From Caballeronia mineralivorans PML1(12) (GTDB lineage Bacteria; Pseudomonadota; Gammaproteobacteria; Burkholderiales; Burkholderiaceae), in contig NZ_AEJF01000152.1 of assembly GCF_001028175.1 (NCBI RefSeq), positions 32,928 to 96,927 on the forward strand: a DNA stretch of 64,000 nt. The letters run 5' to 3'. The notes under the pieces were generated by a model. The model was not told where the DNA came from and ran no database searches. It was given only the letters and a program-made list of their open reading frames with translations. Made by a program: the position numbers and the translations under genes. Below are positions 34,990-43,083 of the stretch, piece after piece; the stretch's first letter is position 1, and each line of letters begins with the position of its first letter.

Positions 34990-35211
34990 TTGAGTCCATT
35001 ATTCGTTGCAGTGGCTTGGCAAGCAGTGAATGCCGCCTCTTGGAAAATAGCTGGGGTCAGTTCACTGATACTTACGCAACCGGACAGCGCCATGGGCGAA
35101 CGCAAGTTTTCCCGGCATCGGCTTTTTCAATGCGCAATACATTTGGTAACAAAGATCAGGGCGCGGTCACTGCGGCTTAATGCTGTCTTAAGTCTCGCGC
35201 TTTACGATGGG
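34990..35211. other. Intergenic region with a half-terminator remnant
   Basis: No convincing gene; a 76-codon open frame on the plus strand has no ribosome-binding site or domain. It contains CAAGTTTTCCCGGCATCGGC and a T-run near 35105-35130. This repeats the right arm of the DUF4148 terminator at 7445-7498 without the left arm, probably a decayed copy. Confidence 0.35.
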
Positions 35212-35214
35212 CCT

Positions 35215-35270
35215 CATTGATCCCCCTGTAGTACCCCTCTTCAGGCCGCTTTATGCGGCCTTCTTTTTTA
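35215..35270 (+). ncRNA. Small RNA candidate ending in a terminator
   Basis: A -10-like TACGAT (35203-35208, weak -35) precedes a short C-rich stretch (GATCCCCCTGTAGTACCCCT). This runs straight into a perfect 7-base hairpin AGGCCGC/GCGGCCT (35243-35261) and a T-rich tail. No gene upstream on this strand needs this terminator. A transcript of about 55 bases with an exposed CCCCU segment could pair with ribosome-binding sites. The call rests on architecture only. Confidence 0.4.
35243..35270 (+). terminator. Intrinsic terminator
   Basis: Stem AGGCCGC (35243-35249), loop TTTAT, stem GCGGCCT (35255-35261), then TCTTTTTT. A textbook rho-independent terminator on the plus strand, either for the small RNA candidate or for read-through from the LysR gene at 33209. 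Confidence 0.8.
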
Positions 35271-35280
35271 GGTACGACGG

Positions 35281-35379
35281 ATGAAGACCCTTTGGCGTTT
35301 GTGCACAGTAGCCGTATGCCTGGTCGGTGGTGTCGGCATCGCGGTATGGGTGTTTTCCGTGATCGTGCGTTTCGCCTGA
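35281..35379 (+). CDS. 32-residue single-span membrane peptide
   Basis: ATG at 35281 opens MKTLWRLCTVAVCLVGGVGI followed by AVWVFSVIVRFA: a basic N-terminus and one hydrophobic span. It starts 10 bases after the upstream terminator and has only a weak AGG upstream. Its last codons and stop lie in the first unit of an 11-base tandem repeat. Similar tiny hydrophobic peptides are common in Burkholderia intergenic regions. Function unknown. Confidence 0.45.
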   Translation: MKTLWRLCTVAVCLVGGVGIAVWVFSVIVRFA

Positions 35380-35412
35380 GTTTCGCCTGAGTTTCGCCTG
35401 AGTTTCGCCTGA
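35370..35412 (+). repeat. 11-base tandem repeat, four units
   Basis: TTTCGCCTGAG repeated at 35370, 35381 and 35392, and truncated by one base at 35403. Each unit holds a TGA, and the first ends the 32-residue peptide. The block separates that peptide from the convergent mutarotase gene by one base and may vary in copy number. Confidence 0.85.
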
Positions 35413-35413
35413 T

Positions 35414-35773
35414 TCACGCGCGCTTCATCTGCGCTTGCATGTTGAATGCAAGTTTCATCGGTTGCCATTCCGTACTCGTTGCATTCGGCAACGGACGTTG
35501 AAAACTCGCCATCAACGCGTTCCATTCCATCACGCGCGGATGAACATCCGCACCTGCCACGAGTTTGTCGAAGCTGAAGTCAGGCTCCGTTTCAATCAAC
35601 ATCACCAGCCGCGTTTCACGCCGCCAGATCGTCATATCGATGATGCCTGACGCCCGCAGTGCATCCAGCACTTCAGGCCAGACTGCTTCGTGGTATCGAT
35701 CGTATTGCGCGATGACCGCGGGGTCGTCACGAAGATCGAGCGCCAGGCAATGGCGTATGACGTTCGTGCTCAT
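35414..35773 (-). CDS. L-rhamnose/L-fucose mutarotase family protein
   Basis: A 119-residue protein of the DUF718/RhaM family. CLALDLRDDPAVIAQYDRYH and PEVLDALRASGIIDMTIWRR, then the FDKL...MEWNALMASFQRPLP pattern, correspond to the small dimeric alpha/beta barrel. It interconverts anomers of a 6-deoxyhexose such as L-rhamnose or L-fucose. Last gene of the sugar operon, 3 bases after the dehydratase, so the imported substrate may be a deoxy sugar. Confidence 0.82.
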   Translation of the reverse strand: MSTNVIRHCLALDLRDDPAVIAQYDRYHEAVWPEVLDALRASGIIDMTIWRRETRLVMLIETEPDFSFDKLVAGADVHPRVMEWNALMASFQRPLPNATSTEWQPMKLAFNMQAQMKRA

Positions 35774-35776
35774 GGC

Positions 35777-36895
35777 TTAAGCCGCCGCGCGGGCATCGAC
35801 GGCAACATGCGTGCGCTGCGTCGCCTGAATCGCGTCCCAATCCCAATCGATACCAATCCCTGGCTCCATCGGCGCGACGGCATAACCTTGCTCGATCTGG
35901 ACCTGCTTGCCGGTCAACGCATCGAGTTGCGGGATGTATTCGAGCCACGTCGCGTTCGGCACGGCCGCGCACAAACTCACATGCAACTCCATCAGGAAGT
36001 GCGGGCAGATGGACACGTTCATCGTTTCCGCCAGATGTGCCACCTTGAGCCACGGCGTGATTCCCCCCACGCGCGCGACATCGGCCTGCACGATCGAGCA
36101 TGCATCCGCCTTCAGATAGTCGGCGAATTGCGCCGGGTGATACATCGATTCCCCCACGGCAATGGGCACCGAACTCGACGCGCAAAGCCGCTGATGTGCA
36201 GCGATATTTTCAGCGGGCATCGGCTCTTCCAACCACGCCAGGCGCAACGGTTCAAACGCATGAGCACGGCGAATGGCTTCGGATAACGTGAAACCCTGGT
36301 TGGCGTCGACCATGATTTCGAAGTCATCGCCCATGGCTTCGCGCACGGCCATGAGCCGCCGTGTGTCTTCCGCCAGATGCGGGCGGCCGACCTTGATCTT
36401 CGCGCCGTGAAAACCGGCATCGCGCGCTTGCATGGTTTGATCGACGAGCTCCGTCTCCGATAAATGCAGCCATCCGCCTTCCGTGGAATAGGTGCGCGTA
36501 CGCGGCTTCGATCCGCCCGCCGCAACCCACAGCGGCACGTTCGCCACGCGCGTGTTGCGATCCCACAGAGCAGTATCGATTGCCGCAAGCGCCAAGCTCG
36601 TGATCGCGCCGACCGCGGTCGCGTGCGTGTGGAAAAACAGGTCGCGCCAGATGGCTTCGTATTCGGCGGGGTCTCGCCCGATCAGGCGCGGCGCGAGATG
36701 ATCGTGCAGCAACGCGACGATGGACGATCCACCCGTGCCAATGGTGTAGGTATAGCCTGTGCCCACGCTGCCATCGCTGCAACGGAGGGTGACCAGCACG
36801 GTTTCCTGCACCACGAACGACTGGATCGCGTCCGTGCGTTTGACCTTGGGTTGAAGGTCGATCTGACGGATGTCGACGGTATCTATCGTTGTCAT
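35777..36895 (-). CDS. Mandelate racemase/muconate lactonizing enzyme family, probable sugar-acid dehydratase
   Basis: A 372-residue enolase-superfamily enzyme. Catalytic features: K-x-K in GAKIKVGRP (about residue 165), metal ligands Asp in MVDANQGF, Glu in LEEPMP and Glu in VGESMY, and a later His in CPHFLMELH. That set fits the mandelate-racemase subgroup, which includes acid-sugar dehydratases (rhamnonate, fuconate, galactonate, talarate and others). The genomic partner mutarotase favours a 6-deoxy sugar acid. Specificity is not determinable here. Confidence 0.83.
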   Translation of the reverse strand: MTTIDTVDIRQIDLQPKVKRTDAIQSFVVQETVLVTLRCSDGSVGTGYTYTIGTGGSSIVALLHDHLAPRLIGRDPAEYEAIWRDLFFHTHATAVGAITSLALAAIDTALWDRNTRVANVPLWVAAGGSKPRTRTYSTEGGWLHLSETELVDQTMQARDAGFHGAKIKVGRPHLAEDTRRLMAVREAMGDDFEIMVDANQGFTLSEAIRRAHAFEPLRLAWLEEPMPAENIAAHQRLCASSSVPIAVGESMYHPAQFADYLKADACSIVQADVARVGGITPWLKVAHLAETMNVSICPHFLMELHVSLCAAVPNATWLEYIPQLDALTGKQVQIEQGYAVAPMEPGIGIDWDWDAIQATQRTHVAVDARAAA

Positions 36896-36919
36896 TTTTG
36901 GATTTCCTTTAGAGCTCGT

Positions 36920-37780
36920 TCAGCCTTTCACACCACCGAGCGTCAAGCCCGCGATCAGATGTTTTTGCACGATGAACGTCAGCACGATCGCCGGAATGAT
37001 GATGATCACGGCCATCGCACACATGCCGGCCCAGTCGACGGAAAACTGCGCGGTGAAGTCCATCAGTCCGACGGGCAGCGTCTTCGTATCGGGGCTTCGG
37101 CACAATTGCGTGGCAAGCGCGAACTCGTTCCAGCTAGTGAGAAACGCAAAGATTCCCGCCGATGCAATGCCGCTCTTCGCAAGCGGCAACTCGATTCGCC
37201 AGAACGCCTGCCAGCGGTTACATCCATCAATCTGCGCGGCCTGCGACAACTCGATCGGCACCTCGCGAAAGAAGCCATCGATGAGCCATATGGTGAACGG
37301 TACGTTCATCGCGAGATAAACGAGGATCACGCCTATGCGCGTATCGAGCAGACCAGTCCACGCCCAAAGCATGAAGATAGGCAGCGACAACGCGATGCCC
37401 GGAATCGCGCGCGTGAGCATCAGCGCCACGAACATGAGCTGCTTGTGCCTGAACTCGAAACGCGCGAATGCATAACCGCCGAGCACGCCGACTGCGAGCG
37501 CGGCAACCGTGCTGACGCAAGAGATGATCAGCGAATTAACGAAGTACTGGCTGATCGGCAACGACGCCATCTGACCGTAGCCGAACATGCTTTTGAAGTT
37601 ATCGAGCGTGTAACTCGCGCCGACCAGCGGCGATTGATTCGAGAGGATTGCGACGTTCGAACGGAACGCGTTGAGCACGACCCAAAGCCCCGGCAGGCAG
37701 ATGATCGCCATCACGATAAACACGCCGGACCACATTGCCGACTTGCGCACGAACGCGCCTTTGATTGCCATATCGCTCAT
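36920..37780 (-). CDS. Carbohydrate ABC transporter permease (MalG family)
   Basis: A 286-residue inner-membrane protein with six predicted spans. The EAA loop VPIELSQAAQIDGCNRWQAFWRIELPL region is that of sugar permeases (split here: EAAxxDGAxxxxxFxxixlP). It partners the MalF-like permease, whose gene ends 4 bases upstream. Sugar-type specificity follows from the family and from the downstream mutarotase and dehydratase. Confidence 0.87.
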   Translation of the reverse strand: MSDMAIKGAFVRKSAMWSGVFIVMAIICLPGLWVVLNAFRSNVAILSNQSPLVGASYTLDNFKSMFGYGQMASLPISQYFVNSLIISCVSTVAALAVGVLGGYAFARFEFRHKQLMFVALMLTRAIPGIALSLPIFMLWAWTGLLDTRIGVILVYLAMNVPFTIWLIDGFFREVPIELSQAAQIDGCNRWQAFWRIELPLAKSGIASAGIFAFLTSWNEFALATQLCRSPDTKTLPVGLMDFTAQFSVDWAGMCAMAVIIIIPAIVLTFIVQKHLIAGLTLGGVKG

Positions 37781-37784
37781 GATG

Positions 37785-38726
37785 TCAGGCAGGCCCCATG
37801 TGTTTGCGCGCGCCGCTCAACTTGCGGAAGAAGTACAGCGTGAAGAGGATGGACACCAGCACCGAGACATACGCAATCGCGTTCGCGTAACCCATGCGAG
37901 AGTCGTCGTAAGCGATGCGGCCCACCATCGTCCAGAGCAGTTCCGTGCGTCCGCCCGGACCACCGTTTGTCATGATCCGCACAATGTCGTAGGCACGGCC
38001 CACATCGAGCGAACGGATCGTCATGGAGATATAGATGAACGGCATCAGGTACGGTAGCGTCACGTAGCGGAACGTCTGCCATGACGTGCAGCCATCCACC
38101 TTCGATGCTTCGATAGGATCTTTCGGCAACGCCATCAAACCAGCGAGCAGGATCACGGCAAAGATCGGCGTCGAGTTCCACACCTCGGCCGCGATCAGCG
38201 ATGCCAGCGCGGAGTTGGCATCGACGAGAAAGGGAAACGCCGACTTTGCGCCAAACAGCGTCTGCATCAGGTTGTTCACAATGCCCGTGCTGTCGTTGAG
38301 CATGAACTTGAACTGGAAGCCGACAAGCACCGGCGAGAACATCATCGGGAACATCATTACGGTGCGCAGTGCGCGCTGCCCTTTCGTCACCTGGTTAAGC
38401 AGCAGGGCCACGCCGAGGCCGAGCAGCAGTTCGAGATTCAGCGCAATGGTGAGGAACAAGATCGTGCGACCAAACGCGGCCCAGAAGTCACCATTCGAGA
38501 ACGCGCGTTCGTAGTTGCGCCAGCCGATCCAGTGCGACAGCGTTTCGGGATCGGTAAGGCGATACGCCGTGAAGCTCGTATAAAACGAGAACAACAGCGG
38601 CAGGATCACCACGATCCCCACCGCCAGGAACGCAGGCATAAGCAGCTTGATCGGCAGCGGTATCCGCCTGCGCGGTGTGACTAGCACAGGCTCGCCGCCG
38701 ATCGAGTAAGGCGTGTTGGATTGCAT
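37785..38726 (-). CDS. Carbohydrate ABC transporter permease (MalF/UgpA family)
   Basis: A 313-residue inner-membrane permease. The first span LLMPAFLAVGIVVILPLLFS follows a short basic N-terminus. The EAA loop reads PKDPIEASKVDGCTSWQTFR. It has the family's typical length and sits 12 bases after the binding-protein gene. It forms the pore with the MalG-like partner. Confidence 0.87.
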   Translation of the reverse strand: MQSNTPYSIGGEPVLVTPRRRIPLPIKLLMPAFLAVGIVVILPLLFSFYTSFTAYRLTDPETLSHWIGWRNYERAFSNGDFWAAFGRTILFLTIALNLELLLGLGVALLLNQVTKGQRALRTVMMFPMMFSPVLVGFQFKFMLNDSTGIVNNLMQTLFGAKSAFPFLVDANSALASLIAAEVWNSTPIFAVILLAGLMALPKDPIEASKVDGCTSWQTFRYVTLPYLMPFIYISMTIRSLDVGRAYDIVRIMTNGGPGGRTELLWTMVGRIAYDDSRMGYANAIAYVSVLVSILFTLYFFRKLSGARKHMGPA

Positions 38727-38738
38727 GTTGATCGTCGG

Positions 38739-40073
38739 TTACTGGTTATCGGCCGCATCCTGCATGATGTCCGCGACCTTCTTCGCCGCTTTATCCAGGG
38801 CTTGCTGCGAGGTTTCATCGCCGATGATCGCCTTCTGCAATTCCGGCCACAACGCGTTGGAGATCTCGTTCCATTGCGCGATGCGCGGCGGCGTGAACGA
38901 GTCTTCCTTCGCGGCCTGACTGAAGGTCGCGACCGCGTCCGCCATGAAGTGATCGTCCTTCGCCTTGAACTCCTGCACGATGGCCTGCTGCGCATCAATA
39001 CGCGAAGGAATCGAGCCGAGGCGCGCTTCCACCATTTGCGAATCCTTGCTCGTCAGGAACTGGATAAAACTCGCTGCCACTTCCGGCCGCGCGCAGACCT
39101 TCGTGATCGAGAAGCTATGCGAACCCGACCAGCCCGGCCGCTTGTTACCCGCGCCAAGCGGGGCACGAACCACCCCGACGTTGCCCGCGAGCTTCGACGT
39201 CTTCGGATCGTTATAGAACGACGCAAAACCCGGCCAGTCGAGATCGAGCGCAACCTTGCCCGATGCAAAGTTGTTGCCGAGATCGTCCCAAACGTAACTC
39301 GGTACGCCCTTCGGCACGACGCCCGCCTTGTAGAGATTCACGAACCAGTCGAGCGTCTTTACGCCGGCCGGTGAATTGAAGGTCGGCTGCATCTTGGCAT
39401 CGAGTAACTGGCCGCCATTTGCTACCAGCAACGAATAGAACGTGCCCGTCAGCGCTTCGTCCTTGCCGGGAAATTGCGTACCGTAGAAGTTCGGCGCCTT
39501 CGTGAAGAACGTCGCCTGTTGGGTGAACTCGGCGAAATTCTTTGGTGGCGTCAGGTCCTGACCAAACTTCTTCTTATAGGCATCGCGATTCTCCGGATCG
39601 GCGTAAGCGGTCTTGTTGTAATAGAGCGCTTCTATATCCGTCGATCGCGGGATCTGCACAAGCTGGCCCTTCACCTCGGACTGCTTCAGCAACGCAGGCG
39701 CGAAGGCTGCAAGATAGCTCGCGGGGAACAGGCCCTTGAGGTCGCGGAAGATCGGATATTGAGCCGAAAAATTCGTATGATTCGACGACACGCAATAGTC
39801 GATATGCTGAGACGCAATGTCCTGCTTCAACTCGCGATCCAGCTCGAAGTGACTCTTGCGCGAGACGATCTCCACCTTCGCGCCGGTCTCTTTTTCCCAT
39901 AGCGGAATGCGCGTGTAGAGCGCTTCATATTGCACGCCGCCGATCAGCTTGACCCGCAGCGTGTAGCCCTTGTATTCGTTGTCGGCGCGTGCCGCCGTGG
40001 TGGCAATCAAACCCGCCAAAGCCAGTACCGACACGGCGATCTTCAGTCCGGTTTTCATCGAATCTCTACCCAT
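38739..40073 (-). CDS. Carbohydrate ABC transporter substrate-binding protein, family 1
   Basis: A 444-residue periplasmic protein with signal peptide (MKTGLKIAVSVLALAGLIAT then TAARA) and an AAAGGAG site before the ATG at 40073. Family-1 solute-binding features: LRVKLIGGVQYEALYTRIPL, IPRSTDIEALYYNKTAYADP and the tryptophan-rich WPGFASFYNDP. It binds a sugar or sugar acid and delivers it to the MalF/MalG pair. Located 70 bases after the ATPase gene. Confidence 0.87.
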   Translation of the reverse strand: MGRDSMKTGLKIAVSVLALAGLIATTAARADNEYKGYTLRVKLIGGVQYEALYTRIPLWEKETGAKVEIVSRKSHFELDRELKQDIASQHIDYCVSSNHTNFSAQYPIFRDLKGLFPASYLAAFAPALLKQSEVKGQLVQIPRSTDIEALYYNKTAYADPENRDAYKKKFGQDLTPPKNFAEFTQQATFFTKAPNFYGTQFPGKDEALTGTFYSLLVANGGQLLDAKMQPTFNSPAGVKTLDWFVNLYKAGVVPKGVPSYVWDDLGNNFASGKVALDLDWPGFASFYNDPKTSKLAGNVGVVRAPLGAGNKRPGWSGSHSFSITKVCARPEVAASFIQFLTSKDSQMVEARLGSIPSRIDAQQAIVQEFKAKDDHFMADAVATFSQAAKEDSFTPPRIAQWNEISNALWPELQKAIIGDETSQQALDKAAKKVADIMQDAADNQ

Positions 40074-40143
40074 GATTCATCTCCTTTGTTATGAGCCGTG
40101 ACGTCGAGCGGGACGGCTTTCGTGTGGTTTCTTGCGTGATTTT

Positions 40144-41208
40144 TCAGCGCAGCCGGCGGCTGGTGCTGGTATCGAAGACGAGGGTGTTGTCCAGCTCGGC
40201 GTCGAGCCGGATGCCCTGCTCCGAGCGCAGCAACAAACGGCCGTTCACGATGACGCAACAGCGTTGCCCCGCGACCGTGCCAAATAACTCTGTAGACGCG
40301 CCGGTCGGTTCGACTACATCGACGTTGAACGGAATGCCGCCCGCCTCTGCCACCAGCAGATGCTCCGGCCGCACGCCGACCGTTACTTCCTGGCCGTCAC
40401 GAGCGTTGACCACCGGCACCCGCAACGAAAAATCGCCGATACGCACCCTCGCTCCGCTGCCTTGCAACTCATAGCGGCCGCTAAAAAGATTCATCGACGG
40501 CGAGCCGATAAAACTCGCGACGAACAGGTTGTCGGGGTCATCGTAGAGTTCGAGCGGCGCACCAATCTGCTCGATCACGCCACCATTCAGCACGACGATG
40601 CGATCCGCCATCGTCATTGCTTCGATCTGATCGTGGGTGACATAGACCGTTGTTGCGCGCAGGCGCTGATGCAGCGCCTTGATCTCTGCCCGCATCTGCA
40701 CGCGGAGCTTTGCATCGAGATTCGAAAGGGGTTCATCGAAGAGAAAAACCTTGGGATCACGCACGATCGCGCGGCCCATCGCCACGCGTTGCCGCTGACC
40801 GCCCGACAAGTGGCGCGGATAGCGTCCAAGTAAATCCTGAAGCCCAAGAATGGTTGCCGCCTGATTTGCACGCGCCGCGATTTCATCGGGCTTCAGATCG
40901 CGCAGCTTCAGTGCGAACGTCAGGTTCTCCAGCACGCTCATATGCGGATATAGCGCGTAGTTCTGGAACACCATCGCGATGTCGCGATCCTTCGGCGGCA
41001 GGTCATTAACAACGCGGCCATCGATCAGAATCCGTCCATGTGTCACGCCCTCTAGCCCCGCCAGCGCGCGCAGCAATGTCGACTTGCCGCAACCGCTCGG
41101 TCCCACGAGCACGAGGAACTCGCCGTCCGCAACAGTCAGGTCGATCTGCTTTAACACCTGTACGGCGCCGAACGACTTTTGCACCTGTTTGAATGCCACT
41201 TCAGCCAT
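40144..41208 (-). CDS. Carbohydrate ABC transporter ATPase (UgpC/MsmK/MalK type)
   Basis: A 354-residue cytoplasmic ATPase: Walker A GPSGCGKSTLLRALAG, Q-loop VFQNYALYPHMSV, signature LSGGQRQRVAMGRA, Walker B FLFDEPLSNLDAKLR, switch VTHDQIEAMTMADR. The C-terminal TOBE domain (VTVGVRPEHLLVAEAGG) is the regulatory domain of sugar importers. First gene of the sugar operon, divergent from the IclR gene, with a strong hairpin in its 5' leader. Confidence 0.9.
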   Translation of the reverse strand: MAEVAFKQVQKSFGAVQVLKQIDLTVADGEFLVLVGPSGCGKSTLLRALAGLEGVTHGRILIDGRVVNDLPPKDRDIAMVFQNYALYPHMSVLENLTFALKLRDLKPDEIAARANQAATILGLQDLLGRYPRHLSGGQRQRVAMGRAIVRDPKVFLFDEPLSNLDAKLRVQMRAEIKALHQRLRATTVYVTHDQIEAMTMADRIVVLNGGVIEQIGAPLELYDDPDNLFVASFIGSPSMNLFSGRYELQGSGARVRIGDFSLRVPVVNARDGQEVTVGVRPEHLLVAEAGGIPFNVDVVEPTGASTELFGTVAGQRCCVIVNGRLLLRSEQGIRLDAELDNTLVFDTSTSRRLR

Positions 41209-41227
41209 CAGCGTTGCCTCCTATGTC

Positions 41228-41261
41228 GACCGGAGTTAGCGCTTTAGCGCTTACTCCGGTC
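41228..41261. repeat. 15-base-arm hairpin in the ATPase leader
   Basis: GACCGGAGTTAGCGC (41228-41242) pairs with GCGCTTACTCCGGTC (41247-41261) across a TTTA loop, with one T:T mismatch. It lies 20 bases before the ATPase start on the minus strand. It could be a dispersed palindromic (REP-like) element, an attenuator or an mRNA stabiliser. No T-tail follows. Confidence 0.65.
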
Positions 41262-41371
41262 CCATGCAGATGTTTGCTATGCGAATCACTCCGCGCTGCG
41301 GATTTCGTGTCTCGCACCTCTCGCGGACCACTTTTCCATTGATGCAAATCATTTTAAAGATAAAACGATCT

Positions 41372-41391
41372 TTCATATATGAATTTTCATC
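41372..41391. promoter_or_regulatory. Candidate IclR operator
   Basis: Perfect 12-base palindrome TTCATATATGAA (41372-41383), overlapping a second dyad ATGAA-tt-TTCAT (41380-41391). It lies between the divergent IclR gene and sugar importer operon. IclR proteins bind such A/T-rich palindromes; the assignment is by position. Confidence 0.5.
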
Positions 41392-41513
41392 GGTGTTTTC
41401 CCGATACCCGCAGGAGCCTTTTTCCGTCGACGATGGCATCGAACATGAAGGTTGCGCCGGTCTACAATCACGCCGTATGGAAGGCGGACACTTGGCTTAG
41501 GCAAGGAGGGGTT

Positions 41514-42305
41514 TTGGACAACACGCGATATTCGGCGCCGGCGCTCGAAAAGGGGCTGGACATCATCGAACTGCTGGCGAGTCATCCAGAGGGGTTGTCA
41601 CTGGCTGACCTGGGAAAGACGCTCGGGCGCACGACAGCAGAGATTTTTCGCATGGTCGTCACGCTGGAGACGCGTGGATATCTGCTGGCGATGGGCGATC
41701 GATACGTGTTGTCGTTGTTGCTGTTCCAACTTGCTCATCGACATCAGCCGGTACGGTCGCTAGTGACCACCGCGCTGCCGTTGATGACGCAACTCGCCAA
41801 CGACGTCAGGCAATCGTTCCATCTATGCGTGTATCAGGACGGTCGCGTGTTGATTGTCGCGGGCGTGGAGAGTCCGGAACGCTGGGGCTTTTCGTTGAAA
41901 GTCGGAACGCTGATCGGCATGACCGATACCGCTTCGGGACAGGTGCTGATGGCGTTCCAGGAAGAGCTGGAACGCAAACGGATGCTTAAGCTGCATGTGC
42001 CTGTGGATGGAGAATTACCCGTCGACGCAAAACAACTTGCTGCGGATCTGGCGCGGATCAAGGAACGCGGACATGCGCGCATGCCTAGCCGTCAGGTCAA
42101 GGGCGTCAAGAATCTCGCTTATCCGGTGTTTGGACGAAACGGGCACGCGATTGCTTCGTTGACGACGCCGTTCATAGAACGCATCGACAAAGCACCCGTG
42201 CCTGCGATGAACGAGGTGGGGGAACGGATGAAAGCAGCAGCGCAAACGCTGACGGAGCTAATGGGGTTAAATGTGTATTGGGAGCCGGGCGTGGGCGTGA
42301 ACTGA
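41514..42305 (+). CDS. IclR-family transcriptional regulator
   Basis: About 263 residues from a TTG at 41514 preceded by AAGGAGG (4-base spacing). The N-terminus then reads DNTRYSAPALEKGLDIIELL, the usual opening of the family's helix-turn-helix. An upstream ATG at 41379 lies inside the operator-like dyad and would add 45 unconserved residues. The effector domain follows (SFHLCVYQDGRVLIVAGVES, MTDTASGQVLMAF). It probably represses or activates the divergent sugar-uptake operon in response to a sugar acid. Confidence 0.85.
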   Translation: MDNTRYSAPALEKGLDIIELLASHPEGLSLADLGKTLGRTTAEIFRMVVTLETRGYLLAMGDRYVLSLLLFQLAHRHQPVRSLVTTALPLMTQLANDVRQSFHLCVYQDGRVLIVAGVESPERWGFSLKVGTLIGMTDTASGQVLMAFQEELERKRMLKLHVPVDGELPVDAKQLAADLARIKERGHARMPSRQVKGVKNLAYPVFGRNGHAIASLTTPFIERIDKAPVPAMNEVGERMKAAAQTLTELMGLNVYWEPGVGVN

Positions 42306-42358
42306 ACCACGCGCCTTCCACGCTGCTGCTTCGGAATTAATTAAATGGAGAATTGAAT

Positions 42359-42742
42359 ATGAACCTGGCCTTTTCCGCCGGCCCTATCGATCTACAGGCC
42401 GCGTTCGACGCCGTCACCGAGTATTGGTCTCCCAAGGTCGTAGCGCAGGTAAATGACCAATACGTGAAAGTTGCCAAGGTTCGGGGCGAACTGGTCTGGC
42501 ACAGCCACGCGGGCGAAGACGAACTGTTCTACGTCGTTCGAGGGAATTTGCGGATCGAATACGAAGGCGAGCGAGCGGTCCATCTGCATGAAGGATCGAT
42601 GCACGTTGTGCCCCGCGGCGTTCTGCATAATCCGGTCGCGGAAGAGGAATGCTGGATTGTATTGATCGAGCCGGTGACGACCAAACATACCGGCGATGTA
42701 GACAGCCCGCTCACGAAATCGCTTGCGCAGCAATTGGCGTGA
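42359..42742 (+). CDS. Cupin-domain small protein
   Basis: 127 residues from the ATG at 42359, with GGAG 8 bases upstream. A single cupin barrel: motif 1 WHSHAGEDELFYVVRGNLRI with the metal-ligand histidines and glutamate, and motif 2 HVVPRGVLHNPVAEEECWIV. The likely role is a small isomerase, a sugar-binding protein or a dioxygenase-like enzyme. It follows the IclR gene by 53 bases and may be co-transcribed with it. Confidence 0.8.
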   Translation: MNLAFSAGPIDLQAAFDAVTEYWSPKVVAQVNDQYVKVAKVRGELVWHSHAGEDELFYVVRGNLRIEYEGERAVHLHEGSMHVVPRGVLHNPVAEEECWIVLIEPVTTKHTGDVDSPLTKSLAQQLA

Positions 42743-43083
42743 CCAAGCGTGATGGATCTGTGAAAAATCGCAGCGCATCCGGCGACCAGACGTCTCGCCT
42801 CGTCCAGCCGCCGGCACGCTACCTCTCCCCTCGTTAACTTCTAATTCGCTTCGTTTCACTCGCCGGTTACACGCCCCCGTTGTTCTATCCCCGTCGCGTC
42901 GTCACCGGCTTCTCCTACGCTGAACTTGCGTCAGCTTGTCCCCGTCTGATTCGTTAGGCTTATTTAGCCACGAGTTTTTCGTCCGCGCATCCCCACTAAA
43001 GCAGGCATACAAATGGGCATGTGAGCCCTGAGCAGCCCAGGACTCACGGGTACGATCATGGAGCCTTGTAGTATCGGCGATCG
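42743..43083. other. Intergenic region, nothing recognised
   Basis: 341 bases between the cupin gene and the end of the DedA-rhodanese gene, which are convergent. No open frame with a ribosome-binding site, no tRNA-like fold and no clean T-tailed terminator were found. Confidence 0.5.

Noticed and set aside
34990..35220. 76-codon open frame upstream of the terminator
   Set aside because: No ribosome-binding site; it contains the repeated terminator arm, so coding is unlikely.
35370..35412. CRISPR-like array
   Set aside because: The units are 11 bases long with no spacers; it is a simple tandem repeat.
36464..37843. 459-codon open frame on the plus strand
   Set aside because: Antisense to the permease and dehydratase genes; Arg/Asp/His-rich shadow without any family signature.
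42743..43083. tRNA or small RNA gene
   Set aside because: No cloverleaf or T-tailed hairpin could be drawn.
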